Shown: piece by piece, positions 12,977-24,608 of the stretch | Layout of the letters: each line of letters starts with the position of its first letter | Position numbering within the stretch: position 1 is the stretch's first letter | From: Humulus lupulus | Taxonomy: Eukaryota > Streptophyta > Magnoliopsida > Rosales > Cannabaceae | Assembly: GCF_963169125.1 (NCBI RefSeq) | Contig: NC_084794.1 | Span: 226,793,409 to 226,857,408 of the forward strand | DNA length: 64,000 nucleotides | Direction: 5' to 3' | Translations under genes and position numbers: made by a program | The notes under the pieces: generated by a model | The model's input: only the letters and a program-made list of their open reading frames with translations | The model's database searches: none | Told to the model about the DNA's origin: nothing

Positions 12977-13742
12977 TGTTGACGCGGTTCTTTGCCAACA
13001 GGTAATTAAGAGAAAGAGAGAAAAGGATTAGTGCCAAATATAGAACCGTAACAGATATAAGATCTTAGTGAATGAAATAGGTGACTCAAGACACGTTTTT
13101 AAGTGGTTCAAAGGTTAAAATCCTTCTACTCCACTAGTCAATATTATTGATATATTCTGGGTATTTGGTTACAAAGTATATCTCTCCGGAGACTATTTTT
13201 TCCAACCCTTATCAACTCCCAGGGTCTCCATATTTATAGGAGAAGGCACCTGGAAGTTGGTAAGGAGGTCATCCCGTGACCTTCTTATTTGTCATATCAA
13301 CTCTATGACATTCATGATTAATTCCTAAACCTGACACATAAGTATGGTCAAATCGATAGGTAAGGAGATAATGGGCCGCACAGCCCAACCCAGCCGTGGG
13401 TGTATGAACACGCACGTTCCTGCTGCGTGTCCGAGAAGTCAGGGAGATATCGGACACGTGATGTCAGATAGATGCACGTTTATCTTGCGTGTGTTGACTT
13501 TACAAGGGGTCATAGCCTCCATATCTAGCTCGTACCACGAGCTGCGCATCTGACCCGACCTTCGGCCTTCCGATTCCTTGCTCCAGTCTTGGAGAGTCTT
13601 GGTGAGTCCTTGAGGATTCCTCGAGCTAAAGGGGGGTATGACCTCAAGACAGGAGCTCCGGTCTGGGGGATGTTTATGGACTAACCATGATTAGTCCGAA
13701 GCTCGGCCTGCCAATCAGCCCGTGGGAAAATCAGGGCGTACA
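12977..13742 (-). repeat. Tat element 3' LTR
   Basis: 766 bp, TGTTGACGCG to GGGCGTACA. A TATA box on the minus strand is the inverse of TATTTATA at 13231-13238. The two short open frames at 13269-13457 and 13344-13553 recur in the other LTR and are not genes. Confidence 0.9.
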
Positions 13743-13757
13743 TCTGCCCCCCAAGCT
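13743..13757 (-). promoter_or_regulatory. Tat polypurine tract
   Basis: On the minus strand GGAGCTTGGGGGGCAGA ends exactly at the 3' LTR. This is the primer site for plus-strand DNA synthesis in reverse transcription, and its position fixes the element's strand. Confidence 0.75.
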
Positions 13758-14009
13758 CCTGCTCGTGGCATATGACGTCGCATATGGGACCACAGTAGGG
13801 GCTTTTAGACTTCCCTACAAACTCTTCGCTTTCCATTCTTTATGCAGGCGCCTGATACGTGGAACACTGTGGGTGGTGACGGTACGTCTTACGAGAACCG
13901 CATTTAATGGCCTAGCCTATGCCCAGCCGTCGTTTCGTATTTCGAGTGGAGGGCCTCGGAACCCTCATCAGGGCCATCCAAGAGCCTTCTACACATGATC
14001 CTTCACACA

Positions 14010-14017
14010 TATAAAAA
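14010..14017 (+). promoter_or_regulatory. TATA box of the Tat antisense gene
   Basis: TATAAAAA lies in a context free of LTR sequence, about 730 bases upstream of the antisense ORF start. A pyrimidine-rich leader follows. A start of transcription near 14040 is inferred, not seen. Confidence 0.55.
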
Positions 14018-14243
14018 GGGGGTGGCCACCCTACGCACGGGCCACCCTTCCATTCGAAATTTTCCAAACCTCTTTTCTTCTTTCCTCTCCATATTTCCGA
14101 AGAACGAAACCCTCGACTCTGTTGCTGCCATTTTCATCGTTCAAGAAGCTTAGGCGTACGGATTTCTCCGAAGTTTTGGAACCTACTACACCGACGAAGC
14201 TCCTAGCAACGCAACACTCTCGTCTACCTCCCGGCCATACATT

Positions 14244-14737
14244 GTAAGTCTCCTGACCCTGTGTGCTTTGAAAACATGCTACTGTAGCTTAGGTAAAAAA
14301 AATTTACTGTAGCCGCATGCAAGGGTTTTCTGGGTTTTGTGGATATGGAGGGTGACAACCTTTTTAGGTTAGGGTATATTTGTTGTAGGAAATCGCTTTA
14401 GAGTAAGGGTTTCAGGATACTTATCCTGGGAAAATTTTTGGGTAGGAGTTTTGGGAATTTTTGGGTGCAAAACCGGGTAGCTTAGGGAACACGCCTCATA
14501 AGCGGTTTTGTAATTTTCTGCCTATTGAAATTTCCCCCCCAAGGAAAATTCTATTCTGAACCTCCTGACACACGAATTCCAAGTAATCTAGGATCTGTTG
14601 ACGGTATACGCGCATGTTCATTGAACCGCGTGGTTCCACTCTCCACGAGCTGGGCTTACCTCAGCTCGTGCAAATAATAATTGCTTCTTCCTCCTGCTTG
14701 GGTCGCACTTTCTAAAGTGTTTTCTTTTGTTCGCTAG
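14244..14737 (+). other. Candidate 5' UTR intron of the antisense gene
   Basis: The donor CATT|GTAAGTC at 14244 matches the plant consensus. The acceptor TTTTGTTCGCTAG ends at 14737, eight bases before the ATG at 14746. The 494-base interval is T-rich in its second half. Without splicing the leader would contain several upstream ATGs. Confidence 0.5.
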
Positions 14738-15418
14738 GCGACTAGATGGCTCCAAAAAAGAATCTCCCCCAGAAGAACGTTGGAAGCTCGGCCTCCCAGC
14801 AGGAGAAAGGAAAGGCGGTGTTGCCTAGCTCCCCGATCCCCCGTTTCGGGCCGGCAGTGGAGAAGGAGGTCGAGGTGGCCCCCGACGCATTCTTTGAGGC
14901 GGAGAGAATCGTCTCAAAGATAACCAATGAGACGAAGATTAAAAAACTCTTCCTCATTCACAACATCGCGCTGGGGAAAGCCTCCGTCCTTGCCCGACCT
15001 GCTGCGGAGGGCGAGCGGAGCTGCTCGCCGCTCGACGAGTCATTCGCGGCCTGGAGCGGTGAACACTTTAAGGCAGGGGCCTTCCTTCCCCTAGATCAGT
15101 ACTTTGCTGATTTCCTGAACTACGTGGGGTTGGCCCCATTTCAGCTTCCCCCCAACTCCTACCGTCTGCTGGCAGGGTTGAGGTACTTGTTCTAGAAGCA
15201 AGAGTGGGAGGTCCCCACTCCTGCGGATATTTTATATTTCTTTTGCCTCAAAGCCAGCCCGCACCAGCGGGGGCGAGGCGACGGGTTTTACTATTTAACC
15301 CATTTTCCCAACACGGCGGCGGTCATCGAGCTGCCCAGCCATCCCAATGATTTCAAGGACCAGTTCTTCATGTCAACTGGGTTCCGGAACTGCGAGCACC
15401 ACTACTTCAATCGTCCTC

Positions 15419-15504
15419 GTAAGTGCTCCCTGACCCTAGCTCGTGTGTTTAAATATCACTTTAGCTCCTCCTCCACCCCTTTCTGACTTAAACTCATTAC
15501 GCAG
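15419..15504 (+). other. Intron 1 of the antisense coding region
   Basis: 86 bases, donor CCTC|GTAAGTGC and acceptor CATTACGCAG. Strong consensus at both ends. The protein homology resumes right after it (IFARTEK). Confidence 0.7.
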
Positions 15505-16235
15505 CCATCTTCGCGAGGACAGAGAAATCTGTGACCCTCGGGCACAGTATGAAACACTGGCGGGCTTGCCCCCCAGTGAGAAGGATTATCAAGTGCTCGT
15601 GACGGACGAGACGACGGTGGCCTGTAAATTGATTTTTCCGAACCAAACACTGAACCTAAAGAGGCCCCGGGGGCCGCCTCCAGCTCGGGACACCAGACCT
15701 ATCAACGTGGAGGAGGTTGCGGAAGATGAAGACGAGGAGGACGAGGGCGATGAAGTTCCGCTCGTGAGGATCAGGAAGAGGACTTTGGAGGTCGCCCAGA
15801 GGACGGGCGAGGAGAGGATCCAATCCGGAGCAGCCGCGGGTCCTTCTGGCCAAGGTAACCCTTACTTGTTTAGGAGTCTAGATAGGGCCGCTGCAGACCC
15901 CCGGCTGGCTAGGTTCAATCCTAGGCAGCTCGTCCATCGTCACAGGAGCAATCCAGACCTGAACACACTTCTGCTCCATTGTGTCGACCGGCTCGTGCTG
16001 GATCACCAAGAGAGCCGGCCTAGGGGTACCGTAGTAGTAGATAATACCCTAGCCTTTAGGTCGATCATTTTCCAGGAGTATGGGACAAACCTATGAACAT
16101 GGTCATCACTCCAAAGGGGTATCTATGCTCCGGGGCTTAGGCAGTACGTAGGAGAATCTAGCCCGGAATCGGACCCGGAGCCAGAACCTGCGCCAGTTCG
16201 GGAAATAATCGTCTTAGGTTCTTCCAGCTTGGGGG

Positions 16236-16336
16236 GTAGGGTTCCCTTAGTATTCGTATACTTTTTTAGCTTTAACCTTTTGTCTTTATCTCTGTATGAT
16301 TGTTAACTTGTAATAACCATGTTTTTTGTTTGACAG
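16236..16336 (+). other. Intron 2 of the antisense coding region
   Basis: 101 bases, donor GGGG|GTAGGGTT and acceptor TTTTGTTTGACAG. T-rich. Joining the flanks keeps the frame into EEMSQPEG. Confidence 0.65.
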
Positions 16337-16800
16337 AAGAGATGTCTCAGCCCGAGGGGAGCTTGCGAGGCGCAGTCTTCGGGGGAAACCCCTCAGCCGG
16401 GCCAAGACTGAAGAGGCTCCGGGGGTCCAGGAGCACTGTTGGGACCTCCACCAAGTCCCCGGCAAAGGAGAAGGAGAAAACCCCGTCAGCCCAGGACACG
16501 GGAGCGATTCTTCTTGCTGCCGGAGCAGGCCAAATGCCTCCACGACCTCAGCGAACTCCAATCGTCACCCAGGACCCAGGGACGGAGCTCGGGGCTCCGT
16601 CTGCTGTGGCCTCCGATGTGCGCATTCCAGTCAATCCTCAGAACCTGGAGAAGATCCCCGAGGCCTTCCGGGGAACGGTGTACGAATCGGCGAACTACGA
16701 CGTTGACCACATCTATAAGTTCACCGAGAAGGAGCTCCGGGCTATTGAGACAATGAGCCCGGTTGACGTAATGGAGTCTTCAATGGGCATGACTCTAACG

Positions 16801-16894
16801 GTAAGCTGCCCCCTCCTTTTTTCTTTCTTAGGCTTTTACCATTATACTTTGCCTTATTTTTCCTCTAAGGCAATTTATCTTTCATTTCCCGCAG
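16801..16894 (+). other. Intron 3 of the antisense coding region
   Basis: 94 bases, donor AACG|GTAAGCTG and acceptor TTCATTTCCCGCAG, phase 0. The frame joins as MTLT then GVVALHRS. Confidence 0.75.
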
Positions 16895-17510
16895 GGCGTC
16901 GTCGCTCTTCACCGGAGCATCACCAGGGCCAAAACTCAGCTCGAGGATATGAGGACCGAGCTCCAGGCCATCCTTCAGGAAGCCAAGGTGACTAAAGATG
17001 CCTTGACGACCTCGAAGGCCGAGTTGGAGAAGACCCGTCTGAAGGTCCAAGAGCTCGAGACCTCCCTTGCCACCTCGCGGAAAGACCTCGAGGCTGCGAA
17101 GACTGAGCTCCCGGTCGCCCTGGAGGCCGAACGGGCCACGTCGGAGCAGTCCCTGCAGGACCTTTTCTATCACTGCTGGGCTTTCAACCCGGAGGCTGAC
17201 TTCTCCTTCATGTCACCGAGCCTTTGAGCGAACTTGCTGGTGAAGTTTCAAGCTCCCTTGAGAAAGAGGCTCCGCCTTCGGAAACTGGGGAAGCCTCTGG
17301 CGCGGCGGAGCAGGGTGAAACAGCGACCTCCAAAGGGCCAACTGACGGGGCCTAGGGCGCTTTTTCTTTTTGCCTTTGAGTATTTTTAAGTTTTTTTTTT
17401 TTTGTATGTAACCTTTGCATGAGGTGTTTTCACCTCGAGACAATCTGTTCTGACGCCTATAACTTATATTTTTTCATGCTTTTGGCTACAATATATATCT
17501 TTTTGATAAA

Positions 17511-18060
17511 CTTAGTTCGTGTTAACCGCTATTTATATCTCGAGCTCTTTAAAAAGAACAACGATAAATAGATTTACATCAACTTCTAAGTTTTATGACC
17601 CGGTTAAAACCAGGAACTTATTTAGAAAACTTAGTTCGTGTTAACTTTTATCCATATCTCGAGCTCTTTAAGAAGAACAACGATCAATAGATTTAAGTTA
17701 ACTTCTAAGTTTTACGACCCGGTTAAGACCAGGAACTTATTTAGAAAACTTAGTTCGTGTTAACTTTTATCCATATCTCGAGCTCTTTAAGAAGAACAAC
17801 AATCAATAGATTTAAGTTAACTTCTAAGTTTTACGACCCGGTTAAGACCAGGAACTTATTTAGAAAACTTAGTTCGGGTTAACTTTTATCCATATCTCGA
17901 GCTCTTTGGGAAGAACAACGAAAAATGGATTTATATTAACTTCTAAGTTTTATGACCCGGTTAAAACCAGGATAGGACTTAGTTAGCGTTAACCCTTATC
18001 CATATTTCGAGCTCTTTAAGAAGAACAACGATCCATAGATAAGGATCAACATCTAAGTCA
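17511..18060. repeat. 119-bp tandem repeat array between convergent genes
   Basis: Units start with CTTAGTTCG at 17511, 17630, 17749 and 17868 (exact 119-base spacing). A shorter, more divergent fifth unit starts at 17978. Each contains CATATCTCGAGCTCTTT, AAGAACAACGA and GACCCGGTTAA. The array fills most of the gap between the 3' end of the antisense gene and the 3' end of pol. Its role is unknown. Candidate roles are transcription termination for both converging units, or insulation. The remaining gap on either side holds no gene. Confidence 0.85.
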
Positions 18061-18214
18061 TTAAGGAGACTTGGTTATATCCAGGTACCATATGCCCCCC
18101 CAGTAACTGGGAAAGGGTCTTTCGTGGTTACTTTAAGATTACAATTGCAAATATGCGTAAAAAGTTGATTTTTATTAATACATAGAAAGTGGCTTTCCAG
18201 GCCTTACAAGTGGA

Positions 18215-21200
18215 TCATTGATAATATTTCTTTAAGTGGATGGCGTTCCAAGTCCGTGGGACGGCTCCTCCATCAAGTCGGGCTAACTTATATGTTCCCT
18301 CCCTGATGACTTCGATGACCTGGTAGGGTCCTTCCCAGTTCGGTCCCAAGACTCCATCTTTGGGATCTATTCCGGCCAGGAAAACTCTCCTTAGGACCAA
18401 GTCGCCAACGCTAAAGGCGCGTTTTCTGACCTTGGTGTTAAAGTAGCGAGTGATCTTCTGCTGATAATGGGCGAGCTGGAGTTGCGAATCCTCTCGCCTT
18501 TCATCAACTAGGTCTAGGGAATGGCATAGGAGCTCATGGTTCCGACCTTTGTCGTAGGACTGGACTCTATGCGACAGAATCTTAACCTCCACGGGGAGGA
18601 CTGCTTCACTCCCGAAGGTTAGGGAGAAAGGAGTATGACCCGTAGGAGTCCGATGCGAAGTCCGGTATGCCCATAGGACCTGGGGGAGCTGTTCCAGCCA
18701 GACTCCCTTTGCTTCATCTAATCTTTTCTTGAGGCTCGCCTTTAGAGTTTTGTTGACAGCCTCGACCTGGCCGTTCGCCTGAGGATAGGCCACAGAAGAG
18801 AAGCTTTTCACAATTCCGTGCCTTTCACAAAACTCAGTGAACAGGTCGCTGTCGAACTGAGTGCCGTTATCGGAGACGATCTTCTTGGGCAGGCCGAATC
18901 GACAGATGATGCTTTTAACCACGAAGTCAAGAACCTTTTTAGACGTGATTGTTGCCAACGGCTTTGCCTCGGCCCACTTAGTGAAGTAGTCGATGGCCAT
19001 CACGGCGTAACGGACCCCGCCCTTTCCGGTGGGCAGGGTGCCAACTAAGTCTATTCCCCAAACGGTAAACGGCCAAGGGGCCGAGATCATTTTTAGCTCG
19101 ACTGGAGGAGCTCGGGTAACCGCAGCGAATCGCTGGCACTTGTCGCAGCTCTTCACGTATGAAATCGAGTCTTTGGACAGAGTCGGCCAATAATAACCTT
19201 GCCTGAGAACCTTTAAGGCCAAGCTTTGCCCCCCAGTGTGGTCTCCGCAGAATCCTTCGTGAATTTCCTGCAGGATGGCCTTCGCTTCACTTGGAAGAAC
19301 GCACTGGAGGAGAGGTAAAGATTGCCCACGTCAGTACAACACTCCATCGACTATCGTATATCTCGGAGCTTGATATAGGATTCGTCGTGCGTCGTTACGT
19401 CCCTCAGGCAGCTTGCCCTCGACGAGATATTCTAGAATGGGGGTTATCCAGGTTGGCCTGGCGTCGATCATCTCGACCTCTGCCCGATATCCTTCTATAC
19501 TTGGTTTTTCCAAGAATTCTATTGGCACCAACCCCAGGGTCTCTGTCTCTCCCGAGGTGGCGAGCTTGGCAAGAGCATCTGCATTGGTGTTCTATTCTCG
19601 AGGTATCTGTTCGATCGATCCTCGCTCAAACGCGGGCAGCTCGGCTTTTACCTTCGCCAGATAGGCGGCCATCTTGGGTCCTCGTGCCTGATATTCGCCC
19701 AAGACCTGGTTAACCACGAGCTGGGAGTCACTGAAGCACTGGACGGAGCTCGGCTTTAACTCCCTGGCTATCCTTAGGCCTGCCAGCAAAGCTTCGTATT
19801 CCACCTCGTTGTTGGAGGCCTTGAACCCGAACCTTAGCGCCGAGTGGAACCTATGTCCCTCGGGGGATATCAGAATGATTCCGGCCCCAGAGCCGTTTTC
19901 GTTGGATGAACCATCTACAAAGATCTTCCACAACGATTGGGGCGAGGTGAGCTGAGATGAGTCCTCCGCTGGATTCTCCTGGAATCCCGTGCATTCTGCC
20001 ACAAAGTCGGCCAAGGCCTGACCTTTTATGGCAGTTCGTGGAGTATAGAAAATCTCGAATTGACTGAGTTCGACCGCCCACTTTAACAAACGTCCCGATG
20101 CTTCAGGCTTTTGCAAAACCTGCCTTAGAGGTTGATCGGTCATGACGTGTACCGAGTGAGATTGGAAGTACGGCCTGAGCTTTCGCGAGGCCGTAATTAG
20201 GCAGAACGCCAATTTTTCCATCAGCGGGTATCGTGATTCTGCCCCGAGTAGTCTCTTGCTGATGTAATAGACTGGCTTCTGAACTTGGTCCTCTTCTCGT
20301 ACTAGGACGACGCTAGCCGCGTCCTCAGTGACGGCCAGGTAGAGGAAAAGAGGCTCTACTGCCTTGGGCTTGATAGCACGGGCGGTTAAGCCAGATGTGC
20401 CTTCAGGTCAAGGAATGCGCTTTCGCATTCTACTGTCCATTCAAACTTCTTGTTTCCTCGGAGCAGGTTGTAGAAGGGCAAACACTTATCGGTTGACTTG
20501 GAAATAAACCGGCTTAGTGCGGCTACTCTCCCTGTCAAGCCCTGGACATCTTTCCGCGACCTAGGCGAAGGAAGCTCGAGCAGTGACTTAATCTTGTCGG
20601 GGTTTGCTTTGATTCCTCGGGTATTAACTATGAACCCCAGGAATTTCCCGGATGCGACACCAAAAGTGCATTTCTGGGGATTGAGCCTCATGCCGTATTC
20701 TAGTGGTATTTTAAAACATTCTTCCAGGTCGGAAACATGGTTGTCGGCAGTCTTTGACTTGACGAGCATGTCATCAACATACACTTCCATGTTCTTTCCG
20801 ATCTGGTCTGCGAACATTCTGTTTACTAGCCTTTGGTAGGTAGCTCCGGCGTTCTTCAGACCGAACGGCATGACCTTGTAGCAATAGACATTAGTCGGGG
20901 TCATGAAGCTGGTGTGTTCCTGGTCCGCCGGATTCATCGCGATCTGATTGTAGCCTGAGTACGCGTCCATAAAGGACATGAGCTTGTGTCCCACCGTGGC
21001 ATCCACCAGCTGATCGATCCTTGGCAGTGGAAAACAATCCTTGGGGCAGGCTTTATTCAGATCGGAGAAGTCAATGCAGGTCCGCCATTTCCCGTTGGGC
21101 TTTGGAACTAGCACGGGGTTGGCGACCCAAATTGGAAATTTGGCTTCACGGATAAAGCCACATTTTTTGAGTCGGGTCACTTCTTCTTCTAGGGCTTCAG

Positions 21201-22107
21201 CTCGGGTTGTTCCTAAACGTCTTTGCTTCTGAGACTTGGCAGGAACGCCTTTGTCCAGATGAAGCGTGTGCATGATGACACTCGGGCTAATTCCCACCAT
21301 GTCCTCGTGGGACCAGGCAAATACATCTAAGTTAGCCCGCAGAAATGTAATCAGCTCCGTCTTCCTCTTGCTACAGAGGTTTTTCCCGAGCTTGACCATC
21401 CGTGATAGGTTTTGTTTATCAATGTTTACTTCTTCGAGCTCCTCAATGGCCTGGAGCTCGGATCTGTCTTCGCCTATTCGGGGGTCGATATCTTCACTTA
21501 AGACGACTTTTTCCCCCTCGGCGCTCTGAGGTTTTTCAATCTCAGGGTCCGCCAGGGGTCCCTGAGATTCCCCTTCACTTTGAATGGCCATAGCCAGCTG
21601 CCCGGGTTTAGATTTTCCCTTCATGGAAATGCTGTAGCATTCCCTGGCAGCGAGTTGATCGCCCTGGATCGTGCAGATTCCCGTCAAGGTGGGGAACTTC
21701 ATGGCGAGGTGTCGGATGGAGGTGATGGCCTCGAAAGCTATGAGCGTAGGTCGGCCCAAAATGGCGTTGTAAGCAGCGGAGCAGTCTATGACCACGAATT
21801 CGAGTAGTTTGGATACTGTTCGAGATTCTTCTCCTAGGGTGATAACCAGCTCGATCGTCCCTATCGCTGCTGATCCTTCTCCTGAAAAACCATACAACAT
21901 CATGGAGGTTGCCTTTAGATCGAGGACAGTCAGACCCATCTTCTCTAAAGTGGATCGGAATAAAAGGTTCACCGAACTCCCGTTGTCTATTAGCACCCTT
22001 CTCACTCTCCGGTTGGCGAGCTGGACTGCTATAACCAAGGGATCATTGTGAGGGAACTGGACATGGCCTGCATCTTCCTCCGTGAAAATGATGGGTTGCC
22101 TTTCCAA
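18215..22107 (-). pseudogene. pol: Tat pol: protease, RT, RNase H, aRNase H, integrase
   Basis: Protease: VLIDNGSSVNLLF at about residues 38-50 of the frame starting at 22107. RT: CIDFSDLNKACPKD, DAYSGYNQI, and the YVDDMLVKS catalytic pair. RNase H spans about 20380-20090, then the archaeal-like RNase H with FVDGSSNENGSGAG, NNEVEYEALLAGL and SDSQLVVNQ. Integrase (19300-18215) has the HHCC zinc finger ending CDKCQ, then WGIDLVG, VSDNGTQF and NGQVEAVNK, which carry the D, D and E. Lesions are a stop at 20386-20388 with a one-base frame change near 20355, a stop at 19592-19594 and a stop at 19331-19333. The frame is shared with gag upstream through stops at 22108-22110 and 22318-22320, so gag-pol was one polyprotein. 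No chromodomain is visible, as expected for Tat. Confidence 0.9.
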
Positions 22108-22317
22108 TCGTTGCTATTTTGACTGACGCTGCTCCGGGACGAACTCCACTCCGTTATGAGCCTTTAGTTCATTCACGTATCTCTTCTGGGCGCCTCTGCT
22201 CGTGCCAGCCATGTGCGGACCTCCAGAGATGGTGGATATCTCTCCTTCGACCATGGGAGGAGGGACGTCCTGATCTATCCGAGACCCGGGCTGACTGGTT
22301 GGGGCTTCTGGAGCAGG

Positions 22318-24553
22318 TCAGCTCGCCGGGACCCGGTTACGCGAGTATTGAGCCAAGGGGCCTGCTCGGATGAGAGTCTCTATCTCATCTTTGAGATGCC
22401 TGCAATCGTCGGTATTGTGTCCAACGTCGTTATGAAAACGGCAGAATTTGGAAGTGTCTCTCTTTCCCTTGTGGTGTTTCAATGGCTCCGGCCTCTTCCA
22501 GGGGACCCGAGTAGAGTAGGCCAGGAAGATACTTTCCCTGGACTGGGTGAGTTCGGTATATGTCGCGAACATGGGCTTAAACTTGTCTATAGACTTGTTC
22601 TTCTTTGGTCCGTGCTGATTGTTTTCGCTATTGCCCTCTCTCTTGACTCCACCGGGATGGTTGCTCTGTGCGACGTTTGGGGTTGCTGCCACGGCCTCCG
22701 TCCCTACTCCAGCGGGCTGCTCGGGAACCTGGCTGGTTCCTGCGGCTGAGGCTTCTGCTTCTTCCAAGTTTATCCATTCTTGGGCCCTATTAAGGAACTC
22801 GTTGACCGAGTTGACTCCCTTCCTTTGTATATCCTTCCATAGGTCTCCTCCGACAAGGATTCCGGTTCTCATGGCCTTGACCTTGGAGCTATCGTCTGCG
22901 TCCCTGGCTCGAGCAGCGACATTCACGAATCTACTCAAGTAGGCTTTCAGCGTTTCACCGGGCTGCTGTCTCACGTTAGCTAGGGAGTCGGCTTGGACTC
23001 GGGCGGCCTGGGAGGCGCGGAACGCCCTTTTGAAGTCAGCTGAGAAAGTCTTCCAGGAGCTGATTGACTGTCTTTTACTCTGCTTGAACCACTGCCTGGT
23101 AGGTCTGGTCAGTGTGGAGGGGAAGATTAAGCATCGCAGCTCCGGGCCAATGTTATGGGCCATCATTAGGGTGTTGAACATCCCCAAATGGTCCAACGGG
23201 TCTCTGTCCCCGTTGAACTTTGACAAGTGAGGCATACGGAAACCAGAGGGGTATGTCATCGCTGCTATGTTGGGGGAGAAGAGTTCCATCTCGTCTCCCG
23301 AATCATATTCGTCTTTTTCCTTTTCTGATAGGAGCTTCCTCATTAGTTCTTCCATCTGATTCAGGCGCTCGAGGGTTTGGTCCTGAGATCCTTGGTTATT
23401 TCGGGGCTGCTCGACAGCCCCGGATCCATTGTACATATTAGGTGGGTTATTGCCCCTCCTATCTTGAGATAGGTTATTTGGGACATTCCCTCCGTTAAGT
23501 ACTTCGGACCGCCCCCCCCCCCCCCCCCCCCGAGCGAGCCTGACTACCATCTCTAGCTCGATCCTCTCTGTGAGAGTTGAGGTGATCCCGAAGGTCGCCT
23601 CCCTGGGTGGTCTGGTGACTTTGTGCCGAACTTAATTGCTGACGCAGGTCTCCTCCAGAGAGATCACTCCTGCGACTACCGGTCCAATGGCTCCTGCTGG
23701 ATAGGCTAGGAGTCCGCCTTTGGCGGTGACGATCTGAGCTTTCCCCTGGTGCCCTGCTACGCCGGGAAGGTCCAGCAGACGATGGGTTTCTCCTACTACT
23801 CCCATAGGCTGGGATGTCCCGGACTGGCCGAGGAGGAGACGAATATCTGATCGGAGATGGAGGATGCCTGACTGGAGAGGCGATCCTAATTCCATCTGGA
23901 CGGATCAGGGGTTGTGGGGGCCTTTCGGCCCTGCCAACTTGCTGGTCTCGCGCCGGGCGATCTGGACGAGGCGCAGGAAGGTCTTCGGGGACGGGTTGAC
24001 GTCGTGGGCCCTCCCCGGATCTTCTTCGGGAATTTCCTCGAATTCCTCTGAGCATCCTCGAGGATGGCTGAGAGCTAGGAGTTGATGTCCTAACCGAACG
24101 GCTGTATTGTTGTTGTCTGGTCCCAGGCATTTCCCCGAAGTTTGCCTCTCGATGGTGCGATGAAGGGGCGGAGTTGGCTGCTGGAAGTCTATCCGAACGG
24201 CTATGCCTGAACCGATTACCCCGGCGAGACTTAGGAGCCTCACCTTGCCTCTCTCCAACGTTAACGTTGGTTGTGAGAGGGGGTAGTCGGGCTAGGATAT
24301 CCTGGATTTGCTGACTAGCTGTTGCTAACTGGCTCCTCAGCTGAGCGTTCTCCATCTCCACCGCAGTATAATAACACGGGTTCGGATTAGGTGGCCGGGG
24401 CGCCGAATTACCAGTATCGTCTTGGCCCGCCGGCTGCTTTCCTGGCCACTGTTGGACTTCAAGAATTTGTTCATCAGGGATGGCGGTATGATGAGCCTCT
24501 TGCCCATCATGTTATTCTGTCTCGTTGCCATGCCTAGATCGAGTAGTCACCAT
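22318..24553 (-). pseudogene. gag: Tat gag (split by a 20-G tract)
   Basis: The ATG at 24553 starts MVTTRSRHGNETE and meets a stop after 13 codons (24512-24514). Homology continues as ENAQLRSQLATASQQIQDI. An arginine/serine/proline-rich region (to about 23560) precedes a 20-base G run (23512-23531 on the plus strand), where the frame changes by one. The second frame (23550-22318) has the capsid domain (LSKFNGDRDPLDHLGMF, then RQWFKQ and ADFKRAF) and a terminal zinc-binding motif, CRFHNDVGHNTDDC. Gag forms the virus-like particle and binds RNA. The open frame 22213-22749 on the other strand is a shadow. Confidence 0.85.
23512..23531. repeat. Homopolymer C20 (G20 on the gag strand)
   Basis: An uninterrupted run of 20 C. 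It encodes a glycine run in gag and coincides exactly with the gag frame switch. Its true length may differ because homopolymers are prone to sequencing and slippage error. Confidence 0.9.
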
Positions 24554-24590
24554 AGTTGGATGTTTGCAGCAGCACTAATCGAACTTGCTC

Positions 24591-24605
24591 TCAATGAAAG
24601 CACCA
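24591..24605 (-). promoter_or_regulatory. Tat primer-binding site
   Basis: On the minus strand TGGTGCTTTCATTGA follows the 5' LTR after three bases. It begins TGG, as a tRNA 3'-CCA complement must. I do not assign the tRNA. Confidence 0.6.
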
Positions 24606-24608
24606 AAC

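Larger units (their letters stand above)
14746..17355 (+). pseudogene. Tat antisense gene, four coding exons (putative gypsy-type transposon domain)
   Basis: This gene runs opposite to gag-pol. Exon 1 (14746-15418) starts MAPKKNLPQ and carries the plant 'putative gypsy type transposon' domain: FLPLDQYFADFLNYVGLAP, QLPPNSY, FFCLKASP, GFYYLTHFP. Exon 2 (15505-16235) has YETLAGLPPSEKDYQV, an acidic stretch (EDEDEEDEGDE) and a proline/glutamate tail. Exon 3 (16337-16800) is proline- and charge-rich. Exon 4 (16895-17227, then on in another frame to 17355) is a coiled coil of about 80 residues (KAELEKTRLKVQELETSLA). All three coding introns have GT-AG ends and keep the frame at the two later junctions. 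Lesions are a stop at 15193-15195, a frame change near 15540, a stop at 16094-16096 and a frame change near 17212. The function of these proteins is not known. The position and exon structure match extra ORFs reported for Tat elements. Confidence 0.75.

Noticed and set aside
13269..13553. Short frames on both strands, repeated at 24901-25185
   Set aside because: They lie inside the Tat LTRs and are identical in both because the LTRs are copies. They are non-coding LTR sequence.
20498..23441. Many plus-strand open frames across the Tat gag-pol region
   Set aside because: They are shadows of the minus-strand gag-pol. None shows a recognisable domain, while the minus strand shows all pol motifs.
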